A DNA stretch of 64,000 nucleotides from NCBI GenBank assembly GCA_963680875.1, contig OY804578.1:3162001-3226000 (forward strand), given 5' to 3'. How positions within the stretch are numbered: position 1 is the first letter of the stretch; each line of letters starts with the position of its first letter. A model generated the notes under the pieces. It was not told where the DNA came from. It did not search any database and was given only the letters and a program-made list of their open reading frames with translations. This document shows, piece by piece, positions 9,201 to 25,576 of the stretch. The stretch comes from Bathymodiolus brooksi (lineage: Eukaryota > Mollusca > Bivalvia > Mytilida > Modiolidae). The position numbers were made by a program, and so were the translations under genes.

Positions 9201-11568
9201 ACACAGCTTAGTACTGTCTAGAACATGTTGTGGTCTCTTCTATACCACTTTATATATTATACTATCTACAGACACAGTTTAGTACTGTCTAGAACATGTT
9301 GTGGTCTCTTCTATACCACTTTATATATTCTACTATCTACAGACACAGTTTAGTACTGTCTATAACATGTTGTGGTGTCTCCTATACCACTTTATATATT
9401 CTACTATCTACAGACACAGTTTAGTACTGTCTATAACATGTTGTGGTGTCTTCTATACCACTTTATATATTCTACTATCTACAGACACAGTTTAGTACTG
9501 TCTAGAACATGTTGTGGTCTCTTCTATACCACTTTATATATTCTACTATCTACAGACACAGTTTAGTACTGTCTAGAACATGTTGTGGTGTCTTCTATAC
9601 CACTTTATATATTCTACTATCTACAGACATAGTTTAGTACTGTCTAGAACATGTTGTGGTGTCTTCTATACCACTTTATATATTCTACTATCTACAGACA
9701 CAGTCTAGTACTGTCTAGAACATGTTGTGGTGTCTTCTATACCACTTTATATATTCTACTATCTACAGACACAGTTTAGTACTGTCTATAACATGTTGTG
9801 GTGTCTTCTATACCACTTTATATATTCTACTATCTACAGACACAGTTTAGTACTGTCTAGAACATGTTGTGGTGTCTTCTATACCACTTTATATATTCTA
9901 CCATCTACAGACACAGTTTAGTACTGTCTAGAACATGTTGTGGTGTCTTCTATACCACTTTATATATTCTACTATCTACAGACACAGTTTAGTACTGTCT
10001 ATAACATGTTGTGGTGTCTTCTATACCACTTTATATATTCTACTATCTACAGACACAGTTTAGTACTGTCTATAACATGTTGTGGTGTCTTCTATACCAC
10101 TTTATATATTCTACTATCTACAGACACAGTTTAGTACTGTCTATAACATGTTGTGGTGTCTTCTATACCACTTTATATATTCTACTATCTACAGACATAG
10201 TTTAGTACTGTCTAGAACATGTTGTGGTGTCTTCTATACCACTTTATATATTCTACTATCTACAGACACAGTTTAGTACTGTCTAGAACATGTTGTGGTG
10301 TCTTCTATACCACTTTATATATTCTACTATCTACAGACATAGTTTAGTACTGTCTAGAACATGTTGTGGTGTCTTCTATACCACTTTATATATTCTACTA
10401 TCTACAGACACAGTTTAGTACTGTCTAGAACATGTTGTGGTGTCTTCTATACCACTTTATATATTCTACTATCTACAGACACAGTTTAGTACTGTCTATA
10501 ACATGTTGTGGTGTCTTCTATACCACTTTATATATTCTACTATCTACAGACACAGTTTAGTACTGTCTAGAACATGTTGTGGTGTCTTCTATACCACTTT
10601 ATATATTCTACTATCTACAGACACAGTTTAGTACTGTCTAGAACATGTTGTGGTGTCTTCTATACCACTTTATATATTCTACTATCTACAGACACAGTTT
10701 AGTACTGTCTAGAACATGTTGTGGTCTCTTCTATACCACTTTATATATTCTACTATCTACAGACACAGTTTAGTACTGTCTATAACATGTTGTGGTGTCT
10801 TCTATACCACTTTATATATTCTACTATCTACAGACACAGTTTAGTACTGTCTATAACATGTTGTGGTGTCTTCTATACCACTTTATATATTCTACTATCT
10901 ACAGACACAGTTTAGTACTGTCTAGAACATGTTGTGGTGTCTTCTATACCACTTTATATATTCTACTATCTACAGACACAGTTTAGTACTGTCTATAACA
11001 TGTTGTGGTGTCTTCTATACCACTTTATATATTCTACTATCTACAGACACAGTTTAGTACTGTCTAGAACATGTTGTGGTCTCTTCTATACCACTTTATA
11101 TATTCTACCATCTACAGACACAGTTTAGTACTGTCTATAACATGTTGTGGTGTCTTCTATACCACTTTATATATTCTACTATCTACAGACACAGTTTAGT
11201 ACTGTCTATAACATGTTGTGGTGTCTTCTATACCACTTTATATATTCTACTATCTACAGACACAGTTTAGTACTGTCTAGAACATGTTGTGGTGTCTTCT
11301 ATACCACTTTATATATTCTACTATCTACAGACACAGTTTAGTACTGTCTATAACATGTTGTGGTTTCTTCTATACCACTTTATATATTCTACTATCTACA
11401 GACACAGTTTAGTACTGTCTATAACATGTTGTGGTGTCTTCTATACCACTTTATATATTCTACTATCTACAGACAGTTTAGTACTGTCTATAACATGTTG
11501 TGGTGTCTTCTATACCACTTTATATATTCTACTATCTACAGACAGTTTAGTACTGTCTAGAACATGTT

Positions 11569-14500
11569 GTGGTGTCTTCTATACCACTTTATATATTCTA
11601 CTATCTACAGACACAGTTTAGTACTGTCTATAACATGTTGTGGTGTCTTCTATACCACTTTATATATTCTACTATCTACAGACACAGTTTAGTACTGTCT
11701 ATAACATGTTGTGGTGTCTTCCATACCACTTTATATATTCTACTATCTACAGACACAGTTTAGTACTGTCTATAACATGTTGTGGTGTCTTCTATACCAC
11801 TTTATATATTCTACTATCTACAGACACAGTTTAGTACTGTCTATAACATGTTGTGGTGTCTTCTATACCACTTTATATATTCTACTATCTACAGACACAG
11901 TTTAGTACTGTCTATAACATGTTGTGGTCTCTTCTATACCACTTTATATATTCTACTATCTACAGACACAGTTTAGTACTGTCTATAACATGTTGTGGTG
12001 TCTTCTATACCACTTTATATATTCTACTATCTACAGACAGTTTAGTACTGTCTATAACATGTTGTGGTCTCTTCTATACCACTTTATATATTCTACTATC
12101 TAGAAACAGTTTAGTACTGTCTATAACATGTTGTGGTCTCTTCTATACCACTTTATATATTCTACTATCTACAGACACAGTTTAGTACTGTCTATAACAT
12201 GTTGTGGTGTCTTCTATACCACTTTATATATTCTACTATCTACAGACACAGTTTAGTACTGTCTATAACATGTTGTGGTCTCTTCTATACCACTTTATAT
12301 ATTCTACTATCTACAGACACAGTTTAGTACTGTCTAGAACATGTTGTGGTGTCTTCTATACCACTTTATATATTCTACTATCTACAGACACAGTTTAGTA
12401 CTGTCTAGAACATGTTGTGGTGTCTTCTATACCACTTTATATATTCTACTATCTACAGACACAGTTTAGTACTGTCTATAACATGTTGTGGTTTCTTCTA
12501 TACCACTTTATATATTCTACCATCTACAGACACAGTTTAGTACTGTCTAGAACATGTTGTGGTGTCTTCTATACCACTTTATATATTCTACTATCTACAG
12601 ACACAGTTTAGTACTGTCTAGAACATGTTGTGGTGTCTTCTATACCACTTTATATATTCTACTATCTACAGACACAGTTTAGTACTGTCTAGAACATGTT
12701 GTGGTCTCTTCTATACCACTTTATATATTCTACTATCTACAGAGAGTTTAGTACTGTCTAGAACATGTTGTGGTGTCTTCTATACCACTTTATATATTCT
12801 ACTATCTACAGACACAGTTTAGTACTGTCTATAACATGTTGTGGTGTCTTCTATACCACTTTATATATTCTACTATCTACAGACACAGTTTAGTACTGTC
12901 TAGAACATGTTGTGGTGTCTTCTATACCACTTTATATATTCTACTATCTACAGACACAGTTTAGTACTGTCTATAACATGTTGTGGTGTCTTCTATACCA
13001 CTTTATATATTCTACTATCTACAGACACAGTTTAGTACGGTCTATAACATGTTGTGGTGTCTTCTATACCACTTTATATATTCTACCATCTACAGACACA
13101 GTTTAGTACTGTCTAGAACATGTTGTGGTGTCTTCTATACCACTTTATATATTCTACTATCTACAGACACAGTTTAGTACTGTCTAGAACATGTTGTGGT
13201 CTCTTCTATACCACTTTATATATTCTACTATCTACAGACACAGTTTAGTACTGTCTATAACATGTTGTGGTCTCTTCTATACCACTTTATATATTCTACT
13301 ATCTACAGACAGTTTAGTACTGTCTATAACATGTTGTGGTGTCTTCTATACCACTTTATATATTCTACTATCTACAGACACAGTTTAGTACTGTCTAGAA
13401 CATGTTGTGGTGTCTTCTATACCACTTTATATATTCTACTATCTACAGACACAGTTTAGTACTGTCTATAACATGTTGTGGTGTCTTCTATACCACTTTA
13501 TATATTCTACTATCTACAGACACAGTTTAGTACTGTCTATAACATGTTGTGGTTTCTTCTATACCACTTTATATATTCTACTATCTACAGACACAGTTTA
13601 GTACTGTCTAGAACATGTTGTGGTGTCTTATATACCACTTTATATATTCTACTATCTACAGACACAGTTTAGTACTGTCTATAACATGTTGTGGTGTCTT
13701 CTATACCACTTTATATATTCTACTATCTACAGACACAGTTTAGTACTGTCTAGAACATGTTGTGGTGTCTTCTATACCACTTTATATATTCTACTATCTA
13801 CAGACACAGTTTAGTACTGTCTATAACATGTTGTGGTGTCTTCTATACCACTTTATATATTCTACTATCTACAGACACAGTTTAGTACTGTCTATAACAT
13901 GTTGTGGTGTCTTCTATACCACTTTATATATTCTACTATCTACAGACAGTTTAGTACTGTCTAGAACATGTTGTGGTGTCTTCTATACCACTTTATATAT
14001 TCTACTATCTATAGACACAGCTTAGTACTGTCTAGAACATGTTGTGGTCTCTTCTATACCACTTTATATATTCTACTATCTATAGACACAGTTTAGTACT
14101 GTCTAGAACATGTTGTGGTGTCTTCTATACCACTTTATATATTCTACTATCTACAGACACAGTTTAGTACTGTCTATAACATGTTGTGGTGTCTTCTATA
14201 CCACTTTATATATTCTACTATCTACAGACACAGTTTAGTACTGTCTAGAACATGTTGTGGTGTCTTCTATACCACTTTATATATTCTACTATCTACAGAC
14301 ACAGTTTAGTACGGTCTATAACATGTTGTGGTGTCTTCTATACCACTTTATATATTCTACTATCTACAGACACAGCTTAGTACTGTCTATAACATGTTGT
14401 GGTGTCTTCTATACCACTTTATATATTCTACTATCTATAGACACAGTTTAGTACTGTCTAGAACATGTTGTGGTCTCTTCTATACCACTTTATATATTCT

Positions 14501-17500
14501 ACTATCTACAGACACAGTTTAGTACTGTCTATAACATGTTGTGGTGTCTTCTATACCACTTTATATATTCTACTATCTATAGACACAGTTTAGTACTGTC
14601 TATAACATGTTGTGGTGTCTTCTATACCACTTTATATATTCTACTATCTACAGACACAGTTTAGTACTGTCTATAACATGTTGTGGTGTCTTCTATACCA
14701 CTTTATATATTCTACTATCTATAGACACAGTTTAGTACTGTCTAGAACATGTTGTGGTGTCTTCTATACCACTTTATATATTCTACTATCTACAGACACA
14801 GTTTAGTACTGTCTATAACATGTTGTGGTGTCTTCTATACCACTTTATATATTCTACTATCTATAGACACAGTTTAGTACTGTCTAGAACATGTTGTGGT
14901 GTCTTCTATACCACTTTATATATTCTACTATCTACAGACACAGTTTAGTACTGTCTATAACATGTTGTGGTGTCTTCTATACCACTTTATATATTCTACT
15001 ATCTATAGACACAGTTTAGTACTGTCTAGAACATGTTGTGGTGTCTTCTATACCACTTTATATATTCTACTATCTACAGACACAGTTTAGTACTGTCTAT
15101 AACATGTTGTGGTGTCTTCTATACCACTTTATATATTCTACTATCTATAGACACAGTTTAGTACTGTCTAGAACATGTTGTGGTGTCTTCTATACCACTT
15201 TATATATTCTACTATCTACAGACACAGTTTAGTACTGTCTATAACATGTTGTGGTCTCTTCTATACCACTTTATATATTCTACTATCTACAGACACAGTT
15301 TAGTACTGTCTATAACATGTTGTGGTGTCTTCTATACCACTTTATATATTCTACTATCTACAGATACAGTTTAGTACTGTCTAGAACATGTTGTGGTCTC
15401 TTCTATACCACTTTATATATTCTACTATCTACAGACACAGTTTAGTACTGTCTATAACATGTTGTGGTGTCTTCTATACCACTTTATATATTCTACTATC
15501 TACAGACACAGTTTAGTACTGTCTATAACATGTTGTGGTGTCTTCTATACCACTTTATATATTCTACTATCTACAGAGAGTTTAGTACTGTCTATAACAT
15601 GTTGTGGTGTCTTCTATACCACTTTATATATTCTACTATCTACAGACACAGTTTAGTACTGTCTATAACATGTTGTGGTGTCTTCTATACCACTTTATAT
15701 ATTCTACTATCTACAGAGAGTTTAGTACTGTCTATAACATGTTGTGGTTTCTTCTATACCACTTTATATATTCTACTATCTACAGACACAGTTTAGTACT
15801 GTCTATAACATGTTGTGGTGTCTTCTATACCACTTTATATATTCTACTATCTACAGACAGTTTAGTACTGTCTAGAACATGTTGTGGTGTCTTCTATACC
15901 ACTTTATATATTCTACTATCTACAGACACAGTTTAGTACTGTCTATAACATGTTGTGGTGTCTTCTATACCACTTTATATATTCTACTATCTACAGACAC
16001 AGTTTAGTACTGTCTATAACATGTTGTGGTGTCTTCCATACCACTTTATATATTCTACTATCTACAGACACAGTTTAGTACTGTCTATAACATGTTGTGG
16101 TGTCTTCTATACCACTTTATATATTCTACTATCTACAGACACAGTTTAGTACTGTCTATAACATGTTGTGGTGTCTTCTATACCACTTTATATATTCTAC
16201 TATCTACAGACACAGTTTAGTACTGTCTATAACATGTTGTGGTCTCTTCTATACCACTTTATATATTCTACTATCTACAGACACAGTTTAGTACTGTCTA
16301 TAACATGTTGTGGTGTCTTCTATACCACTTTATATATTCTACTATCTACAGACAGTTTAGTACTGTCTATAACATGTTGTGGTCTCTTCTATACCACTTT
16401 ATATATTCTACTATCTAGACACAGTTTAGTACTGTCTATAACATGTTGTGGTCTCTTCTATACCACTTTATATATTCTACTATCTACAGACACAGTTTAG
16501 TACTGTCTATAACATGTTGTGGTGTCTTCTATACCACTTTATATATTCTACTATCTACAGACACAGTTTAGTACTGTCTATAACATGTTGTGGTCTCTTC
16601 TATACCACTTTATATATTCTACTATCTACAGACACAGTTTAGTACTGTCTAGAACATGTTGTGGTGTCTTCTATACCACTTTATATATTCTACTATCTAC
16701 AGACACAGTTTAGTACTGTCTAGAACATGTTGTGGTGTCTTCTATACCACTTTATATATTCTACTATCTACAGACACAGTTTAGTACTGTCTATAACATG
16801 TTGTGGTTTCTTCTATACCACTTTATATATTCTACCATCTACAGACACAGTTTAGTACTGTCTAGAACATGTTGTGGTGTCTTCTATACCACTTTATATA
16901 TTCTACTATCTACAGACACAGTTTAGTACTGTCTAGAACATGTTGTGGTGTCTTCTATACCACTTTATATATTCTACTATCTACAGACACAGTTTAGTAC
17001 TGTCTAGAACATGTTGTGGTCTCTTCTATACCACTTTATATATTCTACTATCTACAGAGAGTTTAGTACTGTCTAGAACATGTTGTGGTGTCTTCTATAC
17101 CACTTTATATATTCTACTATCTACAGACACAGTTTAGTACTGTCTATAACATGTTGTGGTGTCTTCTATACCACTTTATATATTCTACTATCTACAGACA
17201 CAGTTTAGTACTGTCTAGAACATGTTGTGGTGTCTTCTATACCACTTTATATATTCTACTATCTACAGACACAGTTTAGTACTGTCTATAACATGTTGTG
17301 GTGTCTTCTATACCACTTTATATATTCTACTATCTACAGACACAGTTTAGTACGGTCTATAACATGTTGTGGTGTCTTCTATACCACTTTATATATTCTA
17401 CCATCTACAGACACAGTTTAGTACTGTCTAGAACATGTTGTGGTGTCTTCTATACCACTTTATATATTCTACTATCTACAGACACAGTTTAGTACTGTCT

Positions 17501-20500
17501 AGAACATGTTGTGGTCTCTTCTATACCACTTTATATATTCTACTATCTACAGACACAGTTTAGTACTGTCTATAACATGTTGTGGTCTCTTCTATACCAC
17601 TTTATATATTCTACTATCTACAGACAGTTTAGTACTGTCTATAACATGTTGTGGTGTCTTCTATACCACTTTATATATTCTACTATCTACAGACACAGTT
17701 TAGTACTGTCTATAACATGTTGTGGTGTCTTCTATACCACTTTATATATTCTACTATCTACAGACACAGTTTAGTACTGTCTATAACATGTTGTGGTGTC
17801 TTCTATACCACTTTATATATTCTACTATCTACAGACACAGTTTAGTACTGTCTATAACATGTTGTGGTTTCTTCTATACCACTTTATATATTCTACTATC
17901 TACAGACACAGTTTAGTACTGTCTAGAACATGTTGTGGTGTCTTATATACCACTTTATATATTCTACTATCTACAGACACAGTTTAGTACTGTCTATAAC
18001 ATGTTGTGGTGTCTTCTATACCACTTTATATATTCTACTATCTACAGACACAGTTTAGTACTGTCTAGAACATGTTGTGGTGTCTTCTATACCACTTTAT
18101 ATATTCTACTATCTACAGACACAGCTTAGTACTGTCTATAACATGTTGTGGTGTCTTCTATACCACTTTATATATTCTACTATCTACAGACACAGTTTAG
18201 TACTGTCTATAACATGTTGTGGTGTCTTCTATACCACTTTATATATTCTACTATCTACAGACAGTTTAGTACTGTCTAGAACATGTTGTGGTGTCTTCTA
18301 TACCACTTTATATATTCTACTATCTATAGACACAGCTTAGTACTGTCTAGAACATGTTGTGGTCTCTTCTATACCACTTTATATATTCTACTATCTATAG
18401 ACACAGTTTAGTACTGTCTAGAACATGTTGTGGTGTCTTCTATACCACTTTATATATTCTACTATCTACAGACACAGTTTAGTACTGTCTATAACATGTT
18501 GTGGTGTCTTCTATACCACTTTATATATTCTACTATCTACAGACACAGTTTAGTACTGTCTAGAACATGTTGTGGTGTCTTCTATACCACTTTATATATT
18601 CTACTATCTACAGACACAGTTTAGTACGGTCTATAACATGTTGTGGTGTCTTCTATACCACTTTATATATTCTACTATCTACAGACACAGCTTAGTACTG
18701 TCTATAACATGTTGTGGTGTCTTCTATACCACTTTATATATTCTACTATCTATAGACACAGTTTAGTACTGTCTAGAACATGTTGTGGTCTCTTCTATAC
18801 CACTTTATATATTCTACTATCTACAGACACAGTTTAGTACTGTCTATAACATGTTGTGGTGTCTTCTATACCACTTTATATATTCTACTATCTATAGACA
18901 CAGTTTAGTACTGTCTAGAACATGTTGTGGTGTCTTCTATACCACTTTATATATTCTACTATCTACAGACACAGTTTAGTACTGTCTATAACATGTTGTG
19001 GTGTCTTATATACCACTTTATATATTCTACTATCTATAGACACAGTTTAGTACTGTCTAGAACATGTTGTGGTGTCTTCTATACCACTTTATATATTCTA
19101 CTATCTACAGACACAGTTTAGTACTGTCTATAACATGTTGTGGTGTCTTCTATACCACTTTATATATTCTACTATCTATAGACACAGTTTAGTACTGTCT
19201 AGAACATGTTGTGGTGTCTTCTATACCACTTTATATATTCTACTATCTACAGACACAGTTTAGTACTGTCTATAACATGTTGTGGTTTCTTCTATACCAC
19301 TTTATATATTCTACTATCTACAGACACAGTTTAGTACTGTCTATAACATGTTGTGGTGTCTTCTATACCACTTTATATATTCTACTATCTACAGACACAG
19401 TTTAGTACTGTCTATAACATGCTGTGGTCTCTTCTATACCACTTTATATATTCTACTATCTACAGACACAGCATAGTACTGTCTAGAACATGTTGTGGTG
19501 TCTTCTATACCACTTTATATATTCTACTATCTACAGACACAGTTTAGTACTGTCTATAACATGTTGTGGTGTCTTCTATACCACTTTATATATTCTACTA
19601 TCTACAGACACAGTTTAGTACTGTCTATAACATGTTGTGGTGTCTTCTATACCACTTTATATATTCTACTATCTACAGACAGTTTAGTACTGTCTATAAC
19701 ATGTTGTGGTCTCTTCTATACCACTTTATATATTCTACTATCTAGACACAGTTTAGTACTGTCTATAACATGTTGTGGTCTCTTCTATACCACTTTATAT
19801 ATTCTACTATCTACAGACACAGTTTAGTACTGTCTATAACATGTCGTGGTGTCTTCTATACCACTTTATATATTCTACTATCTACAGACACAGTTTAGTA
19901 CTGTCTATAACATGTTGTGGTCTCTTCTATACCACTTTATATATTCTACTATCTACAGACACAGTTTAGTACTGTCTAGAACATGTTGTGGTGTCTTCTA
20001 TACCACTTTATATATTCTACCATCTACAGACACAGTTTAGTACTGTCTAGAACATGTTGTGGTGTCTTCTATACCACTTTATATATTCTACTATCTACAG
20101 ACACAGTTTAGTACTGTCTATAACATGTTGTGGTTTCTTCTATACCACTTTATATATTCTACCATCTACAGACACAGTTTAGTACTGTCTAGAACATGTT
20201 GTGGTGTCTTCTATACCACTTTATATATTCTACTATCTACAGACACAGTTTAGTACTGTCTATAACATGTTGTGGTGTCTTCTATACCACTTTATATATT
20301 CTACTATCTACAGACACAGTTTAGTACTGTCTAGAACATGTTGTGGTGTCTTCTATACCACTTTATATATTCTACTATCTACAGACACAGTTTAGTACTG
20401 TCTATAACATGTTGTGGTGTCTTCTATACCACTTTATATATTCTACTATCTACAGACACAGTTTAGTACTGTCTAGAACATGTTGTGGTCTCTTCTATAC

Positions 20501-22950
20501 CACTTTATATATTCTACTATCTACAGACACAGTTTAGTACTGTCTATAACATGTTGTGGTCTCTTCTATACCACTTTATATATTCTACTATCTACAGACA
20601 GTTTAGTACTGTCTATAACATGTTGTGGTGTCTTCTATACCACTTTATATATTCTACTATCTACAGACACAGTTTAGTACTGTCTATAACATGTTGTGGT
20701 GTCTTCTATACCACTTTATATATTCTACTATCTACAGACACAGTTTAGTACTGTCTATAACATGTTGTGGTGTCTTCTATACCACTTTATATATTCTACT
20801 ATCTACAGACACAGTTTAGTACTGTCTATAACATGTTGTGGTTTCTTCTATACCACTTTATATATTCTACTATCTACAGACACAGTTTAGTACTGTCTAG
20901 AACATGTTGTGGTGTCTTCTATACCACTTTATATATTCTACTATCTACAGACACAGTTTAGTACTGTCTATAACATGTTGTGGTGTCTTCTATACCACTT
21001 TATATATTCTACTATCTACAGACACAGTTTAGTACTGTCTAGAACATGTTGTGGTGTCTTCTATACCACTTTATATATTCTACTATCTACAGACACAGCT
21101 TAGTACTGTCTATAACATGTTGTGGTGTCTTCTATACCACTTTATATATTCTACTATCTACAGACACAGTTTAGTACTGTCTATAACATGTTGTGGTGTC
21201 TTCTATACCACTTTATATATTCTACTATCTACAGACAGTTTAGTACTGTCTAGAACATGTTGTGGTGTCTTCTATACCACTTTATATATTCTACTATCTA
21301 TAGACACAGCTTAGTACTGTCTAGAACATGTTGTGGTCTCTTCTATACCACTTTATATATTCTACTATCTATAGACACAGTTTAGTACTGTCTAGAACAT
21401 GTTGTGGTGTCTTCTATACCACTTTATATATTCTACTATCTACAGACACAGTTTAGTACTGTCTATAACATGTTGTGGTGTCTTCTATACCACTTTATAT
21501 ATTCTACTATCTACAGACACAGTTTAGTACTGTCTAGAACATGTTGTGGTGTCTTCTATACCACTTTATATATTCTACTATCTACAGACACAGTTTAGTA
21601 CGGTCTATAACATGTTGTGGTGTCTTCTATACCACTTTATATATTCTACTATCTACAGACACAGCTTAGTACTGTCTATAACATGTTGTGGTGTCTTCTA
21701 TACCACTTTATATATTCTACTATCTATAGACACAGTTTAGTACTGTCTAGAACATGTTGTGGTCTCTTCTATACCACTTTATATATTCTACTATCTACAG
21801 ACACAGTTTAGTACTGTCTATAACATGTTGTGGTGTCTTCTATACCACTTTATATATTCTACTATCTATAGACACAGTTTAGTACTGTCTAGAACATGTT
21901 GTGGTGTCTTCTATACCACTTTATATATTCTACTATCTACAGACACAGTTTAGTACTGTCTATAACATGTTGTGGTGTCTTCTATACCACTTTATATATT
22001 CTACTATCTATAGACACAGTTTAGTACTGTCTAGAACATGTTGTGGTGTCTTCTATACCACTTTATATATTCTACTATCTACAGACACAGTTTAGTACTG
22101 TCTATAACATGTTGTGGTGTCTTCTATACCACTTTATATATTCTACTATCTATAGACACAGTTTAGTACTGTCTAGAACATGTTGTGGTGTCTTCTATAC
22201 CACTTTATATATTCTACTATCTACAGACACAGTTTAGTACTGTCTATAACATGTTGTGGTGTCTTCTATACCACTTTATATATTCTACTATCTATAGACA
22301 CAGTTTAGTACTGTCTAGAACATGTTGTGGTGTCTTCTATACCACTTTATATATTCTACTATCTACAGACACAGTTTAGTACTGTCTATAACATGTTGTG
22401 GTCTCTTCTATACCACTTTATATATTCTACTATCTACAGACACAGTTTAGTACTGTCTATAACATGTTGTGGTGTCTTCTATACCACTTTATATATTCTA
22501 CTATCTACAGATACAGTTTAGTACTGTCTAGAACATGTTGTGGTCTCTTCTATACCACTTTATATATTCTACTATCTACAGACACAGTTTAGTACTGTCT
22601 ATAACATGTTGTGGTGTCTTCTATACCACTTTATATATTCTACTATCTACAGACACAGTTTAGTACTGTCTATAACATGTTGTGGTGTCTTCTATACCAC
22701 TTTATATATTCTACTATCTACAGAGAGTTTAGTACTGTCTATAACATGTTGTGGTGTCTTCTATACCACTTTATATATTCTACTATCTACAGACACAGTT
22801 TAGTACTGTCTATAACATGTTGTGGTGTCTTCTATACCACTTTATATATTCTACTATCTACAGAGAGTTTAGTACTGTCTATAACATGTTGTGGTGTCTT
22901 CTATACCACTTTATATATTCTACTATCTATAGACACAGTTTAGTACTGTC
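11569..22950. repeat. Higher-order repeat A: ~4.3-kb block, three copies
   Basis: Rare variants recur at fixed offsets. A TCTAGA-type 67-bp unit lies at 12101 and 16416, and a CTTATATACC change at 13627 and 17942; both pairs are 4315 bp apart. A third copy starts near 19495 at an offset of 3327 and continues at 2974, so it lacks about 353 bp (five monomers). The end of the first copy, with a CAGATACAG variant near 15363, reappears near 22510 at offset 7147. About 61 monomers form the full block. Confidence 0.85.
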
Positions 22951-23462
22951 TATAACATGTTGTGGTGTCTTCTATACCACTTTATATATTCTACTATCTA
23001 CAGACAGTTTAGTACTGTCTATAACATGTTGTGGTGTCTTCTATACCACTTTATATATTCTACTATCTACAGACACAGTTTAGTACTGTCTATAACATGT
23101 TGTGGTGTCTTCTATACCACTTTATATATTCTACTATCTACAGACACAGTTTAGTACTGTCTAGAACATGTTGTGGTCTCTTCTATACCACTTTATATAT
23201 TCTACTATCTACAGACACAGTTTAGTACTGTCTATAACATGTTGTGGTTTCTTCTATACCACTTTATATATTCTACTATCTACAGACACAGTTTAGTACT
23301 GTCTATAACATGTTGTGGTGTCTTCTATACCACTTTATATATTCTACTATCTACAGACACAGTTTAGTACTGTCTAGAACATGTTGTGGTGTCTTCTATA
23401 CCACTTTATATATTCTACTATCTACAGACACAGTTTAGTACTGTCTATAACATGTTGTGGTG

Positions 23463-23662
23463 NNNNNNNNNNNNNNNNNNNNNNNNNNNNNNNNNNNNNN
23501 NNNNNNNNNNNNNNNNNNNNNNNNNNNNNNNNNNNNNNNNNNNNNNNNNNNNNNNNNNNNNNNNNNNNNNNNNNNNNNNNNNNNNNNNNNNNNNNNNNNN
23601 NNNNNNNNNNNNNNNNNNNNNNNNNNNNNNNNNNNNNNNNNNNNNNNNNNNNNNNNNNNNNN
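23463..23662. other. Assembly gap of 200 N inside the satellite
   Basis: Exactly 200 N interrupt the array. GTTGTGGTG occurs at 23454 before and 23663 after the gap, 209 bp apart. That equals 71+69+69 or 71+71+67, so the gap length happens to fit three monomers. A round 200 is also a common scaffolding placeholder, so the true array length is unknown. Confidence 0.98.
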
Positions 23663-25576
23663 GTTGTGGTGTCTTCTATACCACTTTATATATTCTACTA
23701 TCTACAGAGAGTTTAGTACTGTCTATAACATGTTGTGGTCTCTTCTATACCACTTTATATATTCTACTATCTACAGACACAGTTTAGTACGGTCTATAAC
23801 ATGTTGTGGTGTCTTCTATACCACTTTATATATTCTACTATCTACAGACACAGTTTAGTACTGTCTAGAACATGTTGTGGTGTCTTCTATACCACTTTAT
23901 ATATTCTACTATCTACAGACACAGTTTAGTACTGTCTAGAACATGTTGTGGTGTCTTCTATACCACTTTATATATTCTACTATCTACAGACACAGTTTAG
24001 TACTGTCTAGAACATGTTGTGGTGTCTTCTATACCACTTTATATATTCTACTATCTACAGACACAGTTTAGTATTGTCTATAACATGTTGTGGTTTCTTC
24101 TATACCACTTTATATATTCTACTATCTACAGACACAGTTTAGTACTGTCTAGAACATGTTGTGGTGTCTTCTATACCACTTTATATATTCTACTATCTAT
24201 AGACACAGTTTAGTACTGTCTATAACATGTTGTGGTGTCTTCTATACCACTTTATATATTCTACTATCTACAGACACAGTTTAGTACTGTCTATAACATG
24301 TTGTGGTGTCTTCTATACCACTTTATATATTCTACTATCTACAGACACAGTTTAGTACTGTCTAGAACATGTTGTGGTGTCGTCAATACCACTTTATATA
24401 TTCTACTATTTACAGACAGTTTAGTACTGTCTATAACATGTTGTGGTGTCTTCTATACCACTTTATATATTCTACTATCTACAGACACAGTTTAGTACTG
24501 TCTATAACATGTTGTGGTGTCTTCTATACCACTTTATATATTCTACTATCTACAGACACAGTTTAGTACTGTCTAGAACATGTTGTGGTGTCTTCTATAC
24601 CACTTTATATATTCTACTATCTACAGACACAGTTTAGTACTGTCTATAACATGTTGTGGTGTCTTCTATACCACTTTATATATTCTACTATCTACAGACA
24701 CAGCTTAGTACTGTCTAGAACATGTTGTGGTGTCTTCTATACCACTTTATATATTCTACTATCTACAGACACAGTTTAGTACTGTCTATAACATGTTGTG
24801 GTGTCTTCTATACCACTTTATATATTCTACTATCTACAGACACAGTTTAGTACTGTCTATAACATGTTGTGGTGTCTTCTATACCACTTTATATATTCTA
24901 CTATCTACAGACACAGTTTAGTACGGTCTATAACATGTTGTGGTGTCTTCTATACCACTTTATATATTCTACTATCTACAGACACAGTTTAGTACGGTCT
25001 ATAACATGTTGTGGTGTCTTCTATACCACTTTATATATTCTACTATCTACAGACACAGTTTAGTACTGTCTATAACATGTTGTGGTTTCTTCTATACCAC
25101 TTTATATATTCTACTATCTACAGACACAGTTTAGTACTGTCTAGAACATGTTGTGGTGTCTTCTATACCACTTTATATATTCTACTATCTACAGACACAG
25201 TTTAGTACTGTCTATAACATGTTGTGGTGTCTTCTATACCACTTTATATAATCTACTATCTATAGACACAGTTTAGTACTGTCTATAACATGTTGTGGTG
25301 TCTTCTATACCACTTTATATATTCTACTATCTACAGACAGTTTAGTACTGTCTATAACATGTTGTGGTGTCTTCTATACCACTTTATATATTCTACTATC
25401 TATAGACACAGTTTAGTACTGTCTAGAACATGTTGTGGTGTCTTCTATACCACTTTATATATTCTACTATCTACAGACACAGTTTAGTACTGTCTAGAAC
25501 ATGTTGTGGTGTCTTCTATACCACTTTATATATTCTACTATCTACAGACATAGTTTAGTACTGTCTATAACATGTT

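Noticed and set aside
23381..23858. Open frames running through the N stretch
   Set aside because: Artefact of translating unknown bases.
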